Shown piece after piece: positions 10,783-25,770 of a stretch of DNA of 64,000 nucleotides (within the stretch, counting starts at the first letter, position 1; each line of letters starts with the position of its first letter). The notes below the pieces were generated by a model, which ran no database searches, was not told where the DNA came from, and worked only from the letters and a program-made list of their open reading frames with translations. The stretch covers positions 1,240,001 to 1,304,000 of the forward strand of contig JAQFWX010000011.1 in the NCBI GenBank assembly GCA_027605045.1, written 5' to 3'. Position numbers and translations under genes: made by a program. The DNA is from Phallus indusiatus. Its lineage: Eukaryota; Basidiomycota; Agaricomycetes; Phallales; Phallaceae.

Positions 10783-13219
10783 ATGACCGATAGTCTTTCC
10801 GAACGCGAGCCTCTCCTCCCGTCAACACCTTCGTCAGCTGCCCCCAAAAAACCGTGGTACCGACCTCGTCCCTTATGGCTCGTATCTTGTGCGATAATAT
10901 CCTCTCTGTGTGTAAGGAACTCTTCTGTTTAGAAATGCCACCTTTAATACTCAAATGTTCGTCTGAGAAAGCGGGGACTTGTCACGGCGCCGAGAACCGA
11001 AATCGTGGTTCAAATCGCTTGTCAAAATTATTGGAGAGATCAACCTCACCATACCGGAATTCCTGTCCAATTCAACTCCTCGCAATCACTGTCCTTCTCG
11101 TCTTCCCTTCGTCCCACACGCGACTCTTCAGAATATGTGAACTGTGCGACCAATGCAGACGTTCAGGCCGCAGCCGCCAAATTACAAACCAGTATGTCCG
11201 AGTCATCCGAGGTTTAACGTCTTAAGCTTTAACACTAACGTGTTGGGGGGTTTGATTAACTGGTTTCTCCAGTCATGACCACCACTATGGGTCTCTTGTC
11301 CGCCCTTTCTACAGGACGATGGGGACAGTTTGGCGACTATCACGGTCGGACGAAAGTCTTAGCTGCTGCCCAGTTCGGTATTCTCTTCACGTTTGTTCTT
11401 TTTTCCCCCCTTTATATGAAAAACATCAGAAAACGAATATATCTTTTGCACAGCGATGCTATGTACCTTATTGCATCAAATCCCCCGGACAGTTTGAAAC
11501 ACCACAGTCAAATGCTACTGCTGATATCTCCCATTGTGGAAGGAACACTGGGTGGTTTAACTACGATCACTAGTGCGACGCATGCGTGAGTGTTTCACCA
11601 CATTTCTCACCTGCATTAGATGCCTAAATCTCCAAATGTTAAAGGTATATATCTGACTGCACCTCACATGGATCTCGGTGAGTCCATCGTTTTGATCTGT
11701 TTCTTTCTATGTTATTCAAGTTAGTATATTATATGTATTTACAGAGCTCAAATATTCTCTCGCTTTACTGGAGTTACTTATATTGGCTTCGCTTTGGGTC
11801 CAGAGATAGCCGCTCTAATCTTAAGGAGCACTGGAAGAACTACGCCCGTGTTTCTAACTTCTGTGGTTTTGGCGGCCCTCAACTGGATTTTCGTTTTATT
11901 CATTATACCCGAGTCGATCACTCCAGAACTTAAGGAAAGGAATATCAAGTTAGGTAATCAACGTCGAGCTGCCAGCCATGCAAATGTCCCCGATAAAGTG
12001 GGGTTCTGGCGAACCATACGAAAGTCTGGGAAAGCATTTATGGAACCGTTGATACTCTTTGCTCCAGCTCAGAGGCAACAAGGGAGGGGATTGGATTGGA
12101 CACTTACCCTGTTAGCCATCGCGATGTTCTGTTTCCAGTTGTCAGTGGTAAGTGTACGATTTGCGTATTCAATCGCTGTTCATCTTTACGAACTCATTAT
12201 ACACAGGGGGTAATTCAACTCAAGTATCTGTATGCTAAACACTTGTTTGACTGGAGTGCGGAAACTTTGAGCTATTACATCACAGCTGGTGGAACTATCA
12301 GAGCTATCCACCTTCTGGTTATTTTACCAGGTAATACTAGTTTTTTTTAAGAGAACGGGGAAAAAGATTGAACATTCTTTGCTCTCATGTTATTTCACGG
12401 CAGTTGTGATCGCACTTACTAAACCGGTCTTCAAGCGCTGGCACGCAACGGGAGATTTGGAGACGAACACGGAAGCAGGAGCGGCCTCCACCACCGATGC
12501 AGATGTCGCTGAAGGACCCACTACTGCCGCCGATTCCAATTTAACAAAACAAAAAAAAACACCTCCAACCCCTGTCGCCATTTTATCTGAAATCAAATTT
12601 GATTTACGTGTTGCGAGGTTCTCTCTCTTTGTGGACTTTCTCTCCCATAGTTTAGTCTCCGTAGCATCAAGCTCGTCCGGTCCCCGTTTCGTAGGATTCT
12701 CGTTAATGAATTCTCTCGGAACGGGACTGGTCCCCGCATTGCATAGCATCGCTATGTGTACATTATACCTCAGAGAAAGGAATGCAGACGGAATCGACGC
12801 ATCAGTCGAAGTCGAAGAGAGCGGGAAAGGGGGAAAAGATATTGGCAAATTATTTGGTTCGCTCGCAATTCTCCAAGCCGTCGGCACTTCCATTCTTGGT
12901 GTAAGTAGAAATTACCTTTCCTTCTCGTCAAAAATATGGGCTTATTGATGGTCAAATACGCGTAAAGCCTTTGCTTTTCGGTTCAGTGTACAGCATCACA
13001 GTCAGCTCGTTCCCCAAAGCTATCTTTATCGTGGCTGCGGCTTTGATTGCCATAGCCATTCTCATGCTCTTTTTGATACGGCCCCCACGGATCGATCCCC
13101 CTATCCAAATACGAGTTGAGACACATGTCAGGACGACTGTTGAACGAGTTCGCGGGCGTTCCAGGGGACAAAAAGATATTGCAGAAGAACTGAGATTAGG
13201 GGAAGCGTTAAACTATTAA
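10783..13219 (+). CDS. Major facilitator superfamily transporter (tandem copy 1)
   Basis: A proton-driven small-molecule carrier of the MFS_1 type; substrate unknown. The N terminus MTDSLSEREPLLP is a dileucine-like acidic cytosolic tail (EREPLLP), a common vacuolar or endosomal sorting signature. The loop 2-3 signature reads GRWGQFGDYHGRTKVL, close to the canonical G-x-x-x-D-x-x-G-R-x. Later segments include ISPIVEGTLGGLTTITSATH and FSRFTGVTYIGFALGPEIAA. A long central loop (TNTEAGAASTTDADVAEGP) separates the two six-helix halves, and the C-terminal half ends in GQKDIAEELRLGEALNY. Nine exons joined with GT-AG introns, giving about 635 residues. It is followed 255 bp later by a paralog in the same orientation with the same intron-rich plan, so the pair probably arose by tandem duplication. 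Confidence 0.88.
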
Positions 13220-13474
13220 ATATTCACTCTTGTACTTCATACCGTTCGCCACGTATCATCTTATTCTAATATCTATTCAATTAATCATCAACGAAGATGA
13301 GGTTGGACGATAAGATTTAGCTTAGTCAGTGAGAGCGCCGGTTCTTATCTGATACGGGTAAAATTACAGTAATCAGATAATTTTTTCGAGTTCCGCCTGT
13401 GGTCGATGGCACACATTTCAAGTCAGTCCAGAAAAGATTCTTTTTAGCTTGTTCAACGTTCAGTCTTCTTATCA

Positions 13475-15986
13475 ATGCACTACGGCACAGTGTCAAATCT
13501 TCCTTCCTCATCCTCCTCGTCGTCATCGTCATCGTCTCAGGCTCAGACGACCGTGGTGCCCGATGAGGACTTGTCACCGGATACTCCACCCCCCGCCGAA
13601 AGGGAACACCGTCGTAAGAAACCATCCAGCCTATGGTGCGTTACTGTTGCCTCTGCCATCTGCTGTAAGAGTTCGATTGTACGGAACTCGATGCTATTTT
13701 CTCCTTAGGATGCTGCCTATCGTGTTCTTTTTTGGACTCTCTGTACGTCCAACCTGTTTTGTTTTGGACAGGCGATGGCTCTTTAGATTCTGATACTTTT
13801 ACTGCAACATTCACAGCGAGGAGTTACAGTAGCCCCTCGAATAGACGTCTACACACAAATTGCTTGTGACGAATTACATATGAATACCCCTGTCCAAGCA
13901 CAGCCTCTTCATACCCTCTGGTTCCATACACCCTCCGCCCCGATCACCTCACCCCCGGTGCATTCTCGGATTAAGACAAATCTGACTGTCAATATCACAG
14001 ATGACTCATCCTATCTATCAACACATGCTGAGGCCATTCCCAAGGAATGCCTTGATGATCCGGTTGTACACTCTCGAGCCGCCCAGATTCAAGCTAGTGC
14101 GGATATATTTTGATTGAAAGGCATCGTGCTATCAACTCAACAATGTTCTCCCTTTTTTTCAGCTCTTGGAACAATTGTCGGTATTTTAAGCATCGTTACC
14201 GCTGGGTATTGGGGTCAAATCTCTGATGCCTATGGTCGGAAGACAGTTATTTCCACCGTATTGTTTGGTATGGTTTTTCAGTGAGTGTACTATGTTGGCA
14301 TCGTAATATTATTATTATGAGCTTTCTCTCACACCGGTATAAGCCACGTCATTTACATCCTCGTGGATACTCCTGACACAGTTTTCAACCGACATGCGTG
14401 GAAATTTCTTGTCTTGGGCCCTTTTGTCGAGGGAATTTTAGGAGGAATAACGACGTATCATGCCGCGGAAAACGCGTGAGTCCTATATATCATGTGATTG
14501 TCGATCCTCCCTTAGTCTGTCTAACTTGACTGCACAGGTTTCTCGCGGACTGTGCTAATTCTGGCTCGCGGTTAGTCCGAATGCGTGCCACTTGAACTAT
14601 AATCGACTCCTGACAGGAAGCAAACAGATCAACAGTATTTGCATACTTCCAAGGCGTTAGTTATATAGCCCTGGCATCTGGGCCTCAGGTTATGATTAGA
14701 ATTCCTACCATGGATCTGTGTTTCTAATTGGTACTGATTGATTAGATCGCGCCTCTGCTTCTCAAAAATACTACTACAAACCCTCGGACACCAATGTTTT
14801 ATGCGGGCCTGGGCTTAGAGACACTTGGTTTTCTGTATGCACTGCTTGCTTTACCGGAAACGGTATCCAAAGAGACCATGCTGGCGGCAAGAAATATGAC
14901 ATCCAGCCAACTTGAAGAGGAGACATTCGTTACACGCTCAGTTCGTGCCGTCCGAGAAATGCGGGATAAACTTCTGTCGCCTTTGAGGATATTTGCTCCG
15001 AAAAAATTACCTGGTGGTGGTTGGGAATATAGTATGACTTTGATAGTTGTCGCTCAATTCATTCATTTGCTATCTGCCGTGAGATTTTTACTAGACGTCC
15101 AATGGACATACTTCCTCACTTTCATTACTAGGGCGTCGTTCAAGTCAAGTACTTGTATGCCCAGCATACATATGCTTGGACAGTGAAGCAAGTAAGTTTC
15201 TCGTTGAATTCTCTGATCCAGCTGGTTTACTTCTTTAGCTCGGATACTACATATCTTTGTTATGGATCCTTCGAGCATTCCATCTTTTACTTCTTCTGCC
15301 GAGTACGTTCATCGCCATATGATGTCCAGAATATCGAGGATTCTAATTGCGAATTTCGCAGCAATCCTCCGGTATATTCGTCCCAAAAGGTCGCTGGAAA
15401 CCAGAAAAGCCATTATGCAAGATTTAAAATTCGACTGCCGCGTTGCTCAAGTCTCCATCTTTATCGACATCTCTGCATACATCCTAACCTTGATTTCACC
15501 AACTTCGGCGCAAGTTCTATTTATCTGTTTCACTTCACTGTCTTCATTCACGTCTGGTGCAAACCCTGCAATCCACGCCCTTGCTGTCTCATATCTGTTG
15601 GCTTTTCATAACGACCAGAACGTCGGGAGGATGTTTGGAGGTATGAGCATGCTACAAGCAATATCAAACACCTTACAGGTAGCCTGCTTTACTTGATGGG
15701 TCTAACCAATCAAGCTTATGCATTATTTTTTGAATAGCCGATACTATTTGGATTTATTTACAGCGAGACAACGGGTACATTCCCAAAGGCTATTTTTGCT
15801 GTGGCTGCTGCGTTGCTCATTACGACATCGCTGCTGTTCATGCTACTAAGGACCGATGTGCGAGTGATAGAGAAGCCTTCTGAAGAAGAAACACGTGTCT
15901 TTGCCGAAGAACCCGACCTAGTTGCAAATGACGAGGATGTTCATCGCCAGGAAGAGAGTAGTAAACTTCTTGTTGTTCGTGCTTGA
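13475..15986 (+). CDS. Major facilitator superfamily transporter (tandem copy 2)
   Basis: Paralog of the preceding gene: the same order of motifs is present (SRGVTVAPRIDVYTQIAC, GYWGQISDAYGRKTV, GPFVEGILGGITTYHAAENA, YFQGVSYIALASGPQIAPLL). Sequence identity is low outside these, so the duplication is old. The N terminus carries a serine run (about eleven Ser from 13507) after MHYGTVSNLP, and the region after the first helix holds a long extracytoplasmic loop with an N-glycosylation-like NLTVNIT. The C-terminal half includes DLKFDCRVAQVSIFID and GMSMLQAISNTLQ. The tail ends RQEESSKLLVVRA at the stop 15984-15986. Substrate cannot be inferred. Exon joins are GT-AG and preserve frame. Confidence 0.87.
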
Positions 15987-16499
15987 GAGAGGATTTGCGG
16001 ACTGGTTAGTGTACTAATACAATACTACATATATATATGGGATACTATTGAAATTGTAAGCTCATGACGCTCTGTACTTATATTGAACTATCATATATCA
16101 ACCTTCCGTTGAATTGAAACTGATTGACAAGGGCACTACAAAATACCTCTCAAGTTGTAACAATAATATTCAGTGTAAATTATATTACTCAAACACCAGG
16201 TTGTTAGTGACGGATATAGGGCCAGTGCCACTGTCAAGTATACTACATCTTTTACATAGATTCCTTGTAGATTCCGTATTTTTATAGGATTTCTTTAGTA
16301 TCTTTTATTAGGAGTTAATTAGCAGCGCGGTGGTTTTCTCACAATCCTCTCTTTTAGCGGTCTCTAAGAATCTAATCGTTGGAACTTCCAGTGGGCTGTT
16401 GAATTCAAGATTTTTGTTACATACGTGACAGGGATATGTGACATGTGACATGTGAGGCAATTCTATTGAAGACCATAGAATTTCTTCACAACGGTCGAA
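15987..16499. other. Intergenic, 513 bp
   Basis: AT-rich 3' flank of the second MFS gene and upstream region of CSN3. A near-palindromic cluster gtgacagggatatgtgacatgtgacatgtgagg at about 16426-16457 contains a tandem tgtgaca motif within 75 bp of the CSN3 ATG and may be regulatory. Nothing coding seen. Confidence 0.4.
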
Positions 16500-18403
16500 A
16501 TGACACAACCATCGACGTTTACCTCATCTCACCAAACTATTGATGATGTTCTGAACGAAATACTTACTCCCGGTATCTCCAATGCGCAACTAGCGACGAC
16601 TTTGCGTAGTATAATTAAACGAGGCGACGAAGGCGACTACTTGTTGGCTGGACTGCTGCCGCAAGCCATTGAGGATAAATCAGACAGTGGTACATCACTT
16701 GACGTTGATCCTTTAAGCTTTTTGGATCCAAACAAAAATACATTGGGATATCTTTATGTTTTGTACGGCATCGGTTTGAGTCTAGGTTTTCGGTATTTAT
16801 CTCATTCAAACACTTGCGTATCCAGATCAGCGAGACTCAACGTTCAAGGTGCAATGCCTGTCACTCATGAAGCCGTGCAATCTTTCTGTCAGAACTTCGA
16901 TGCTGAGGCCGCAAGGACAGTACCAGAGCGGAGTACGTCCTTTAAGCTCTCCGGTATACTTTACGATATGACTACGCAATCACATAGTTTCGGTCCTAGC
17001 ACAAGCTATCGTACAGTATGCCGAAAGTCAGAATAATGTTTGTGCTTTAATCCACAGTCATATTCATAATTTCTCACTGAGAGCTCGTCGCAGTTACAAA
17101 ATGCCATCGCTCCTTTAGAAACTTTGCTTAGACGGTACACACCTTCGTTGGCTCATCTCACAACAATTCATACGCAATTTGTTCATGTTAGTATCAGGGT
17201 ATATCTTCATCTCTCTAATCTGATTCTTCTCTTATGCTGTAAGGCATGCGTCGCCACCAGGAATTACTCTGCGGCACTTCCGATTCTTGAAGTCCCGATT
17301 TCCGAAATCGACACGACTGTAAGTTCATGAATTCGATTGGTTTGAAGGATATTTCAGTGCAAAACTTTGACAACTGCGCTAGCTTTCACCTTTGTCATAC
17401 CATGATGTTTTAAATTATCATTATATTGGCGCATTGGCACTCATAGCTACAAGAAATTACTCTTTAGCATCCAATTTCCTCGAGATTGTTGCTTCAGCTC
17501 CAACACAATTGCACCCTTCAGGCATACAATTAGAAGCCCTCAAAAAGCTTGTTATCGTGAGGTTGATGTTATATGGCTCGGTAAGATGGATTTGTCGAGA
17601 GATCTGAAAGATAACTGACTTTCCTTTAGACACGTCCACTTCCCAAATACACCAATGTTAATCTACTGCGGCACCTAAAGTCAACCCCTTATGCTTCCTT
17701 TGCTCGTGTCTTTCCTTCGACACCGGGCGTGCTTCAGGAAATTATTGACAAAGAATTTAAAGCATTACAAACTGTGGGTTTCCTTTGCTTTGAATATTAC
17801 ATGTGCAACACTCGTGTCAACTTTTGGATCAGGATTGCAATATTGGACTTGTTCGTCAACTTGTAGAATATGGGCCCCGATGGGCTATTCGTAAACTCAC
17901 CGCAACTTACGTTACATTAAGCCTGAAAGAAATTAGCAAAGCCATTGGCGTACCTGACGAACACATTGTTAAAAGCATCATCATGAGCATGGTGAGTTAT
18001 TCGTTACATCAATCCGCGTTCTTTTTCTCGATTATTTTCAACGCATTTAGATTGAGAAATCAGAAATCAAAGCCACCCTCAGCGGGGACACCGTAACGTT
18101 TGTTGACGACTACTTCTCAGAAGCCGGTCTCCACTCCGCGTCCTGTTTCTCTCCAAAAGAGGTTGAAAAGCTGTTGAAATCATCTCGATCGCAAGGTGCC
18201 CTACTCGCGGAGTTGGACAGGGAAACTGCGCGAAGCAAAGAATTCATAATCAAAGTGAGTTAGTTGTATTCAATCATACATATTACTACAACTCTTCTTC
18301 AATATTCTAGGCATTGAAGGAAAAGGACGCTTCTGGAAGTATGATGATTGATGAGGAGCTTTTTAATCATGAGGGACATGGAATGAAGGACTGGGACGAT
18401 TGA
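16500..18403 (+). CDS. CSN3: COP9 signalosome subunit 3 (PCI-domain protein)
   Basis: CSN3 is one of the PCI subunits of the COP9 signalosome, which removes NEDD8 from cullins. Recognisable blocks are TRNYSAALPILEVPISEID, YHYIGALALIATRNYSLASN, LEALKKLVIVRLMLYG, then the winged-helix PCI end KLTATYVTLSLKEISKAIGV and IEKSEIKATLSGDTVTFVDD. An acidic tail ends GMKDWDD at stop 18401-18403. Start ATG 16500 gives MTQPSTFTSSHQTIDDVLNE. About eight exons joined with GT-AG introns for roughly 450 residues. The 26S proteasome subunit Rpn3 is a relative, but the TRNYSAALPIL block and length favour CSN3. Confidence 0.88.
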
Positions 18404-18815
18404 TCCTACATGGGGTTTACATATTGGATGCCGATTGCATCATTGGATTCAAAGGCGACCGTGTCATGGTTCTCGTAACCATCGTTTAATTCGACAGAGA
18501 TAGACATGCTACATTACATTAGCATTTACACTTTGTGAGACAAAGAACATATCAAAAGTTCATGATTATTAATGGCTGCAATGATTCCTTACAGCTTTAC
18601 AGCTTGACCCCGAACTTGAACACACTGATTCGACCCAAGAAAGGGAAGGGGACCAGTTGTGTTTTTAAAGTCATACAGGAAATGCGAGCAAAGAATTCAC
18701 GAAATTCTAATACGTTATTGATATTTGTGATCATTAATATTATGTAAAAAAAGTAGAGCAGCCCATTACATAAAATACGACGGAAGTGGCAATCACGCAT
18801 CTTGCCACAACAACC
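18404..18815. other. Intergenic, 412 bp
   Basis: 3' flank of CSN3 and upstream region of NBP35. A 70-codon open frame at 18535-18747 has no recognisable content. No RNA gene recognised. Confidence 0.4.
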
Positions 18816-19890
18816 ATGTCTATTCTCATTCAGCGACCGATCGCGATACCAAATGGCTCGAAGATCCCGGACAACGCTCCTGAACATTGCCCAGTGAGTA
18901 AATTATTTCATTGAAGTCATTTGGTGCACTGAAAGGTCTGGTAGGGACCCGAATCAGAACAGGCTGGACAGTCTGACGCTTGTGCTGGTTGTGCAAATCA
19001 AGAAATATGTGCCTCTTCAACATTCAAAGGACCTGACCCAGCACTACCCTTTATTAAGGAACGAATGTCGCTTGTCAAACGAAAACTCCTCGTTTTAAGT
19101 GGCAAAGGAGGAGTTGGAAAAAGTACATTTACGGCACAGTTAGGTTGGGCTTTTGCGACTGATGAGAATTCGCAGGTATGGTTCTAGACTGTTAACATCC
19201 CCTTGTCTTACATACATATAGACTGGGATAATGGACGTTGATATATGTGGACCCTCGATACCCACAATTCTCGGGATTGCCAATGAGCAAATACATGCAT
19301 CCTCGACAGGATGGAGCCCAGTCTACGTTCAAGACAATCTCGCAGTCATGTCAGTAGGTTTCATGCTCCCTTCCTCAAAAGATGCTGTTATATGGCGTGG
19401 TCCGAAGAAGAATGGTTTAATATCGCAGTTTCTCAAAGATGTGGATTGGGGCGAATTGGACTGGCTTGTGATCGATACACCCCCCGGGACGTCAGACGAG
19501 CATTTAAGCATTGTACAATACCTCAAGGAGTCTGGTATTGATGGTGCTGTTGTTATCACAACCCCACAAGAGGTTGCCATTCAGGACGTGCGCCGCGAAA
19601 TTAATTTCTGTCGAAAAGTGGGAATTAGGGTTCTCGGGGTGGTGGAGAACATGGCCGGGTTCATTTGTCCAGGATGTAAAACAGAAAGCCAAATATTTAA
19701 GCCTGCTACCGGAGGTGCCAGGAAATTAGCGGAGGAGATGGATGTCGAGCTGCTAGGCTCAATACCACTAGATCCCCGAATTGGCAAGAGCTCAGACTAC
19801 GGTGTCAGTTTTCTGGACGAATATCCAGATAGCCCCGCCACTACCGTCTATATGGACATCATCCACCGGTTGAAAGAGAAACTGGATTAA
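18816..19890 (+). CDS. NBP35: Cytosolic Fe-S cluster assembly scaffold NBP35
   Basis: NBP35 is a deviant-Walker P-loop NTPase that, with Cfd1, builds [4Fe-4S] clusters for cytosolic and nuclear proteins. The N-terminal four-cysteine motif that distinguishes NBP35 from Cfd1 is present: [19 protein letters not shown] followed by ANQEIC. The Walker A is [17 protein letters not shown] with the deviant lysine; the Asp-rich switch is [15 protein letters not shown]; the Walker B-like stretch is [17 protein letters not shown]; and the C-terminal cluster motif CPGC ([10 protein letters not shown]) is intact. Three exons, GT-AG introns at about 18894-18944 and 19175-19221, stop TAA 19888-19890, about 320 residues. 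Everything expected is there. Confidence 0.97.
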
Positions 19891-19974
19891 TATTTAGAGG
19901 TTGTTCATGTCTGTTCGTGTATTGTAATCAAAACACATTGTATCTAATATAGTCCTGCAGTCTACATATAAATG

Positions 19975-22492
<2,518 letters not shown>

Positions 22493-22934
22493 TTTCCGAC
22501 CACGATGACTCCCCGAGGATCTCGGACTTGCTTGATCGGAAGGAGAGGAAATTGTGGATGAGCTTGATGAAGACGGGTTGTCAATTTTTGAATTCTTTCT
22601 GTTGACCATGGCGGAGCTGATGATCGTCTATGATCGTCTATTTCGAGGCTAGAGTTCACTTCAAGACATGACACGTGGCTCCCACGTGTATGAACAAAGA
22701 AATTATAGCAATTGGAGCACCGAAAGGGAGATGATAGAGATAGCAGCAGTACAAGTTGAGTTCTAATGCGGTTGGTCGACTAACCTTCGCCTGTATTACG
22801 TAAAACCTTGCCTTGTCGACTCTTTTGCTCTTTTCTTTGCACTACTGAACCAATGGAAACTGAGTGGGTTTATATTCCCGTTTTAATTCAACGTGATGAG
22901 TAATGGCTCAGCTATTGAAGTTCTCTGATTCTAG
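22493..22934. promoter_or_regulatory. Bidirectional promoter between MAP kinase and oligopeptide transporter, with paired CACGTG sites
   Basis: 442 bp between two divergent starts. Two CACGTG palindromes lie 11 bp apart at 22672-22677 and 22683-22688; such E-box cores are bound by bHLH factors (Cbf1/Pho4-type in yeast). A perfect 10-bp tandem repeat (tgatcgtcta twice, 22621-22640) sits beside them. The sites are directly visible; their use is inference. Confidence 0.45.
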
Positions 22935-25574
22935 ATGGAACAACCCGTTCTCACAATCAACCCGTCCAAGCCGAATTCACGGTCAGTACACGCAAATTTA
23001 GCAATTTAGCTTTTGGCTGCTGATATTTGGCTGCTTTCTCTCGAAGTTACGATCCGTACTTGTAGGACTTGTCGTTGGCTGCCTTCTCTGCTTTACAAAC
23101 TTGTATTTTGGTCTACAGACAGGTGAGTATACATACCTTGTATATATTCTGAAGGATCGCTGCCAGGCACTGACGAGTTGTTCAGGATGGATTAGCATGT
23201 GAGGCTGATAAAAGCTAGTTTTGATCACTTTTCGAATAGCAATTTTTCTCCTTCCGTAGGATGTCACTACAGTCCGCGTTGATAGGATACCTCGTTTCTT
23301 TATTTTTTCGAGAACCATTAACACCACAAGAAAACGTGGTGATCCAAACTACTGCAGTAGCAACCGGTACGCAAATACGCTAACTTATTTGTTGGATTTT
23401 CTAAGAGTTCTCCAGGCACCATGCCATTGGCAGCTGGGTTTGTTGGTATTATTCCCGCTCTGGGTCTGCTCGACAGCAGTCAAGATGGTGTCTCTCCTTT
23501 GAAACTTTCGTGGATTCATGCAGTAGGCTGGTCATTAGCTGTGGCATTTTTTGGGTAATGTGTTTTATATCTTTGTGTATTATTATTCATTGCTGGCCTG
23601 AAAGGGTCCTACTTGCGCCCCCAATCCGAAAACAAGTTGTGCGGGATATCTCTTGTTTCGCCTCATTAGCCCGTTATACACACCTCCCTTTAGATTATCA
23701 AAGAACAATTAGCGTTCCCCTCAGGAACCGCTACCGCTCAACTTATCTCCGTCTTGCATCAGAAACCTACCAGCTTCCTCAGAAATCGTCATGGAAACCA
23801 GATCTCAAACACAGTCTCTTCTCGAGGCGATTATCAAAGTATTCCATCGCAGGATGTTGAGACTTCCCAGCCTTTGCATGATCATGGTTTACCTGATATT
23901 CCACATGTTCAAAAATATCAAGAAGCTCAGCACAGTTGGGGTGCTCTTGGATGGAGTTTTATTGCTTCAGCAGCAATGACAGTAAGTCTTGGCTTTGCTC
24001 AACCTGAATTTATCTCCCAACCTCTTTCTCTCAATCCAGTTAGCCGCATACTTCTTTCCAGTAGTATTTGCTGTGCCGCTTTTCGGTCATTATTTAGCAA
24101 AAGAGTGGTTGTGGTATTTTACGCCGAGCTTATCATACGTAGGCCAAGGTTGGCTCTGTATCTCGGATGTCTTACACGTTCTTCAATTTTATATAGGTAT
24201 AATCATGGGATTCCCCACGACGTTGAGTATGAGCTTGGTGAGTTGATATCGAGCTGGAGGTCCCAGGGCCCAAATGACTAGAGGCACATTAGGGAATGGT
24301 GATGGGTTGGGCCATTTTATCCCCTATTTCTAAACACGCCGGCTGGGCCCCTGGTGCTGTCGGTGACATGTCGACAGGTGCACGAGGTTGGATCTTATGG
24401 ATATCTCTAGCCATTATGTGCGCCGACAGCCTCGTGTCTCTCCTTCCAGTCATATACGGTGTCATTATCAAGTTCGCCAATCATTACAAGGGGAATGAGA
24501 TCAACTTGGATAGTGATGAAGATTTAGAAACGTCCAATAGACTTGTTCCTGGAAAGTGGGTGATTTGGGGTTCCTTGGCTTCTATTATCTTCGGAACATT
24601 ACTTGTATGGTGGATTTTTGGGAGTGAAGGTATAACGCCTTGGGCTACAGTTTTTGGTTATCTCCTCGGTGGTCTACTGAGCTTGTTGGGGTATGTCATT
24701 TGGCAAGTCTAGGGTGAAAAAAAGATCTCTCTACAGAGTTCGTGCTTTAGGAGAAACGGACCTGAATCCGGTCAGTGGGCTAGGCAAAATCAGCCAGTTA
24801 TTTTTTGCCGTCATCCAACCTGGCAATATCGTTGCAAACATCATTGCAGGAGGGGTTGCCGAAGCTGGTGCTCAGCAGTATGTCAACTCTTACACTCGTT
24901 GATTTGATCTTACTGTACAACAATATAGGGCGGGAGATCTTATGCAAGATCTGAAAACAGGCCATCTTATTGGAGCCTCACCTCGAGCCCAATTTTATGG
25001 ACAGCTTCTTGGTTCGGGCTTATCTGTCTTCGTTACCGCAACTGCCTTTTCTCTATATCAACGTGCATATCCCATACCCGGACCTAATTTTCCTGCACCC
25101 ACTGCCTATGTCTGGCTGAGTCTTGCCCGCCTTCTACGTGAGTTACCTGATTTTTTACAAGAAGATTTGTCTTCTGACAGATTTACACCAGGGGATCAGC
25201 AGCTACCCGAGAAGAGTGGTCTTTTCATGCTTTTGTTCGCAGCAGCGGCTGCCCTCAACGCTTCTATTAAAATCCGCGCCGTGGAACGTGGTCGTCGGTG
25301 GGCTATTTGGATCCCGTCTGGAATTGCCTTTGCGGTGGGATTTTTAAATACGCCTTCCTTTTCGTTGGCCAGACTCGTCGGTGGGATAGTCGAATATGCC
25401 TACAGTAGAAAGTACCCACGTGAAGGGAGAAGCAATATCCTACTTATTATCATCGCCAGTGGGTTTGTTTTGGGAGAGGGTACATTCAGCATATTATCAC
25501 TTGTTTTGAGAATGATGCACGTCGGCGTGGCTAGCTGTTGGGGTTGTGCTGAAGGCTCGTGTCCGGGTTGTTGA
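22935..25574 (+). CDS. Oligopeptide transporter (OPT superfamily)
   Basis: OPT proteins import small peptides or metal-chelate compounds across membranes with about 14-16 segments. The N terminus MEQPVLTINPSKPNS is followed by VLVGLVVGCLLCFTNLYFGL and then QTTAVATGTMPLAAGFVGII, both typical of the YSL-like OPT branch. Further hydrophobic segments include GVLLAPPIRKQV, AYFFPVVFAVPLFGHYL, IISPISKHAGWAPG-like VMGWAILSPISKHAGWAPGA, IVANIIAGGVAEAGAQQ and QDLKTGHLIGASPRAQFYGQ, all consistent with the family. The C terminus is cysteine-rich (CWGCAEGSCPGC). About ten exons, roughly 690 residues. Exon 2 likely begins near 23007 (FWLLIFGCFLSK). Substrate is not deducible. The gene is divergent from the MAP kinase. 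Confidence 0.88.
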
Positions 25575-25770
25575 TCTACAAAATGTAACTAGTTCTAATA
25601 ATTTGACGACAATCGATAACGATACGAATAATGAGTTTGACGATATTGATATTAATAATGATAACGAGGTCCGCGACTTGTTAAAGTTCGCGCGACGTGA
25701 CAACACGTCTTGTATACTTACGTCGATCACGTCACGCATGAGGCCTTGGGCATAAAAACACGCGAATTCG

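Noticed and set aside
12390..12893. 167-codon open frame antisense to the first MFS transporter
   Set aside because: It lies wholly opposite a well-supported exon and shows no family content; shadow of the real gene.
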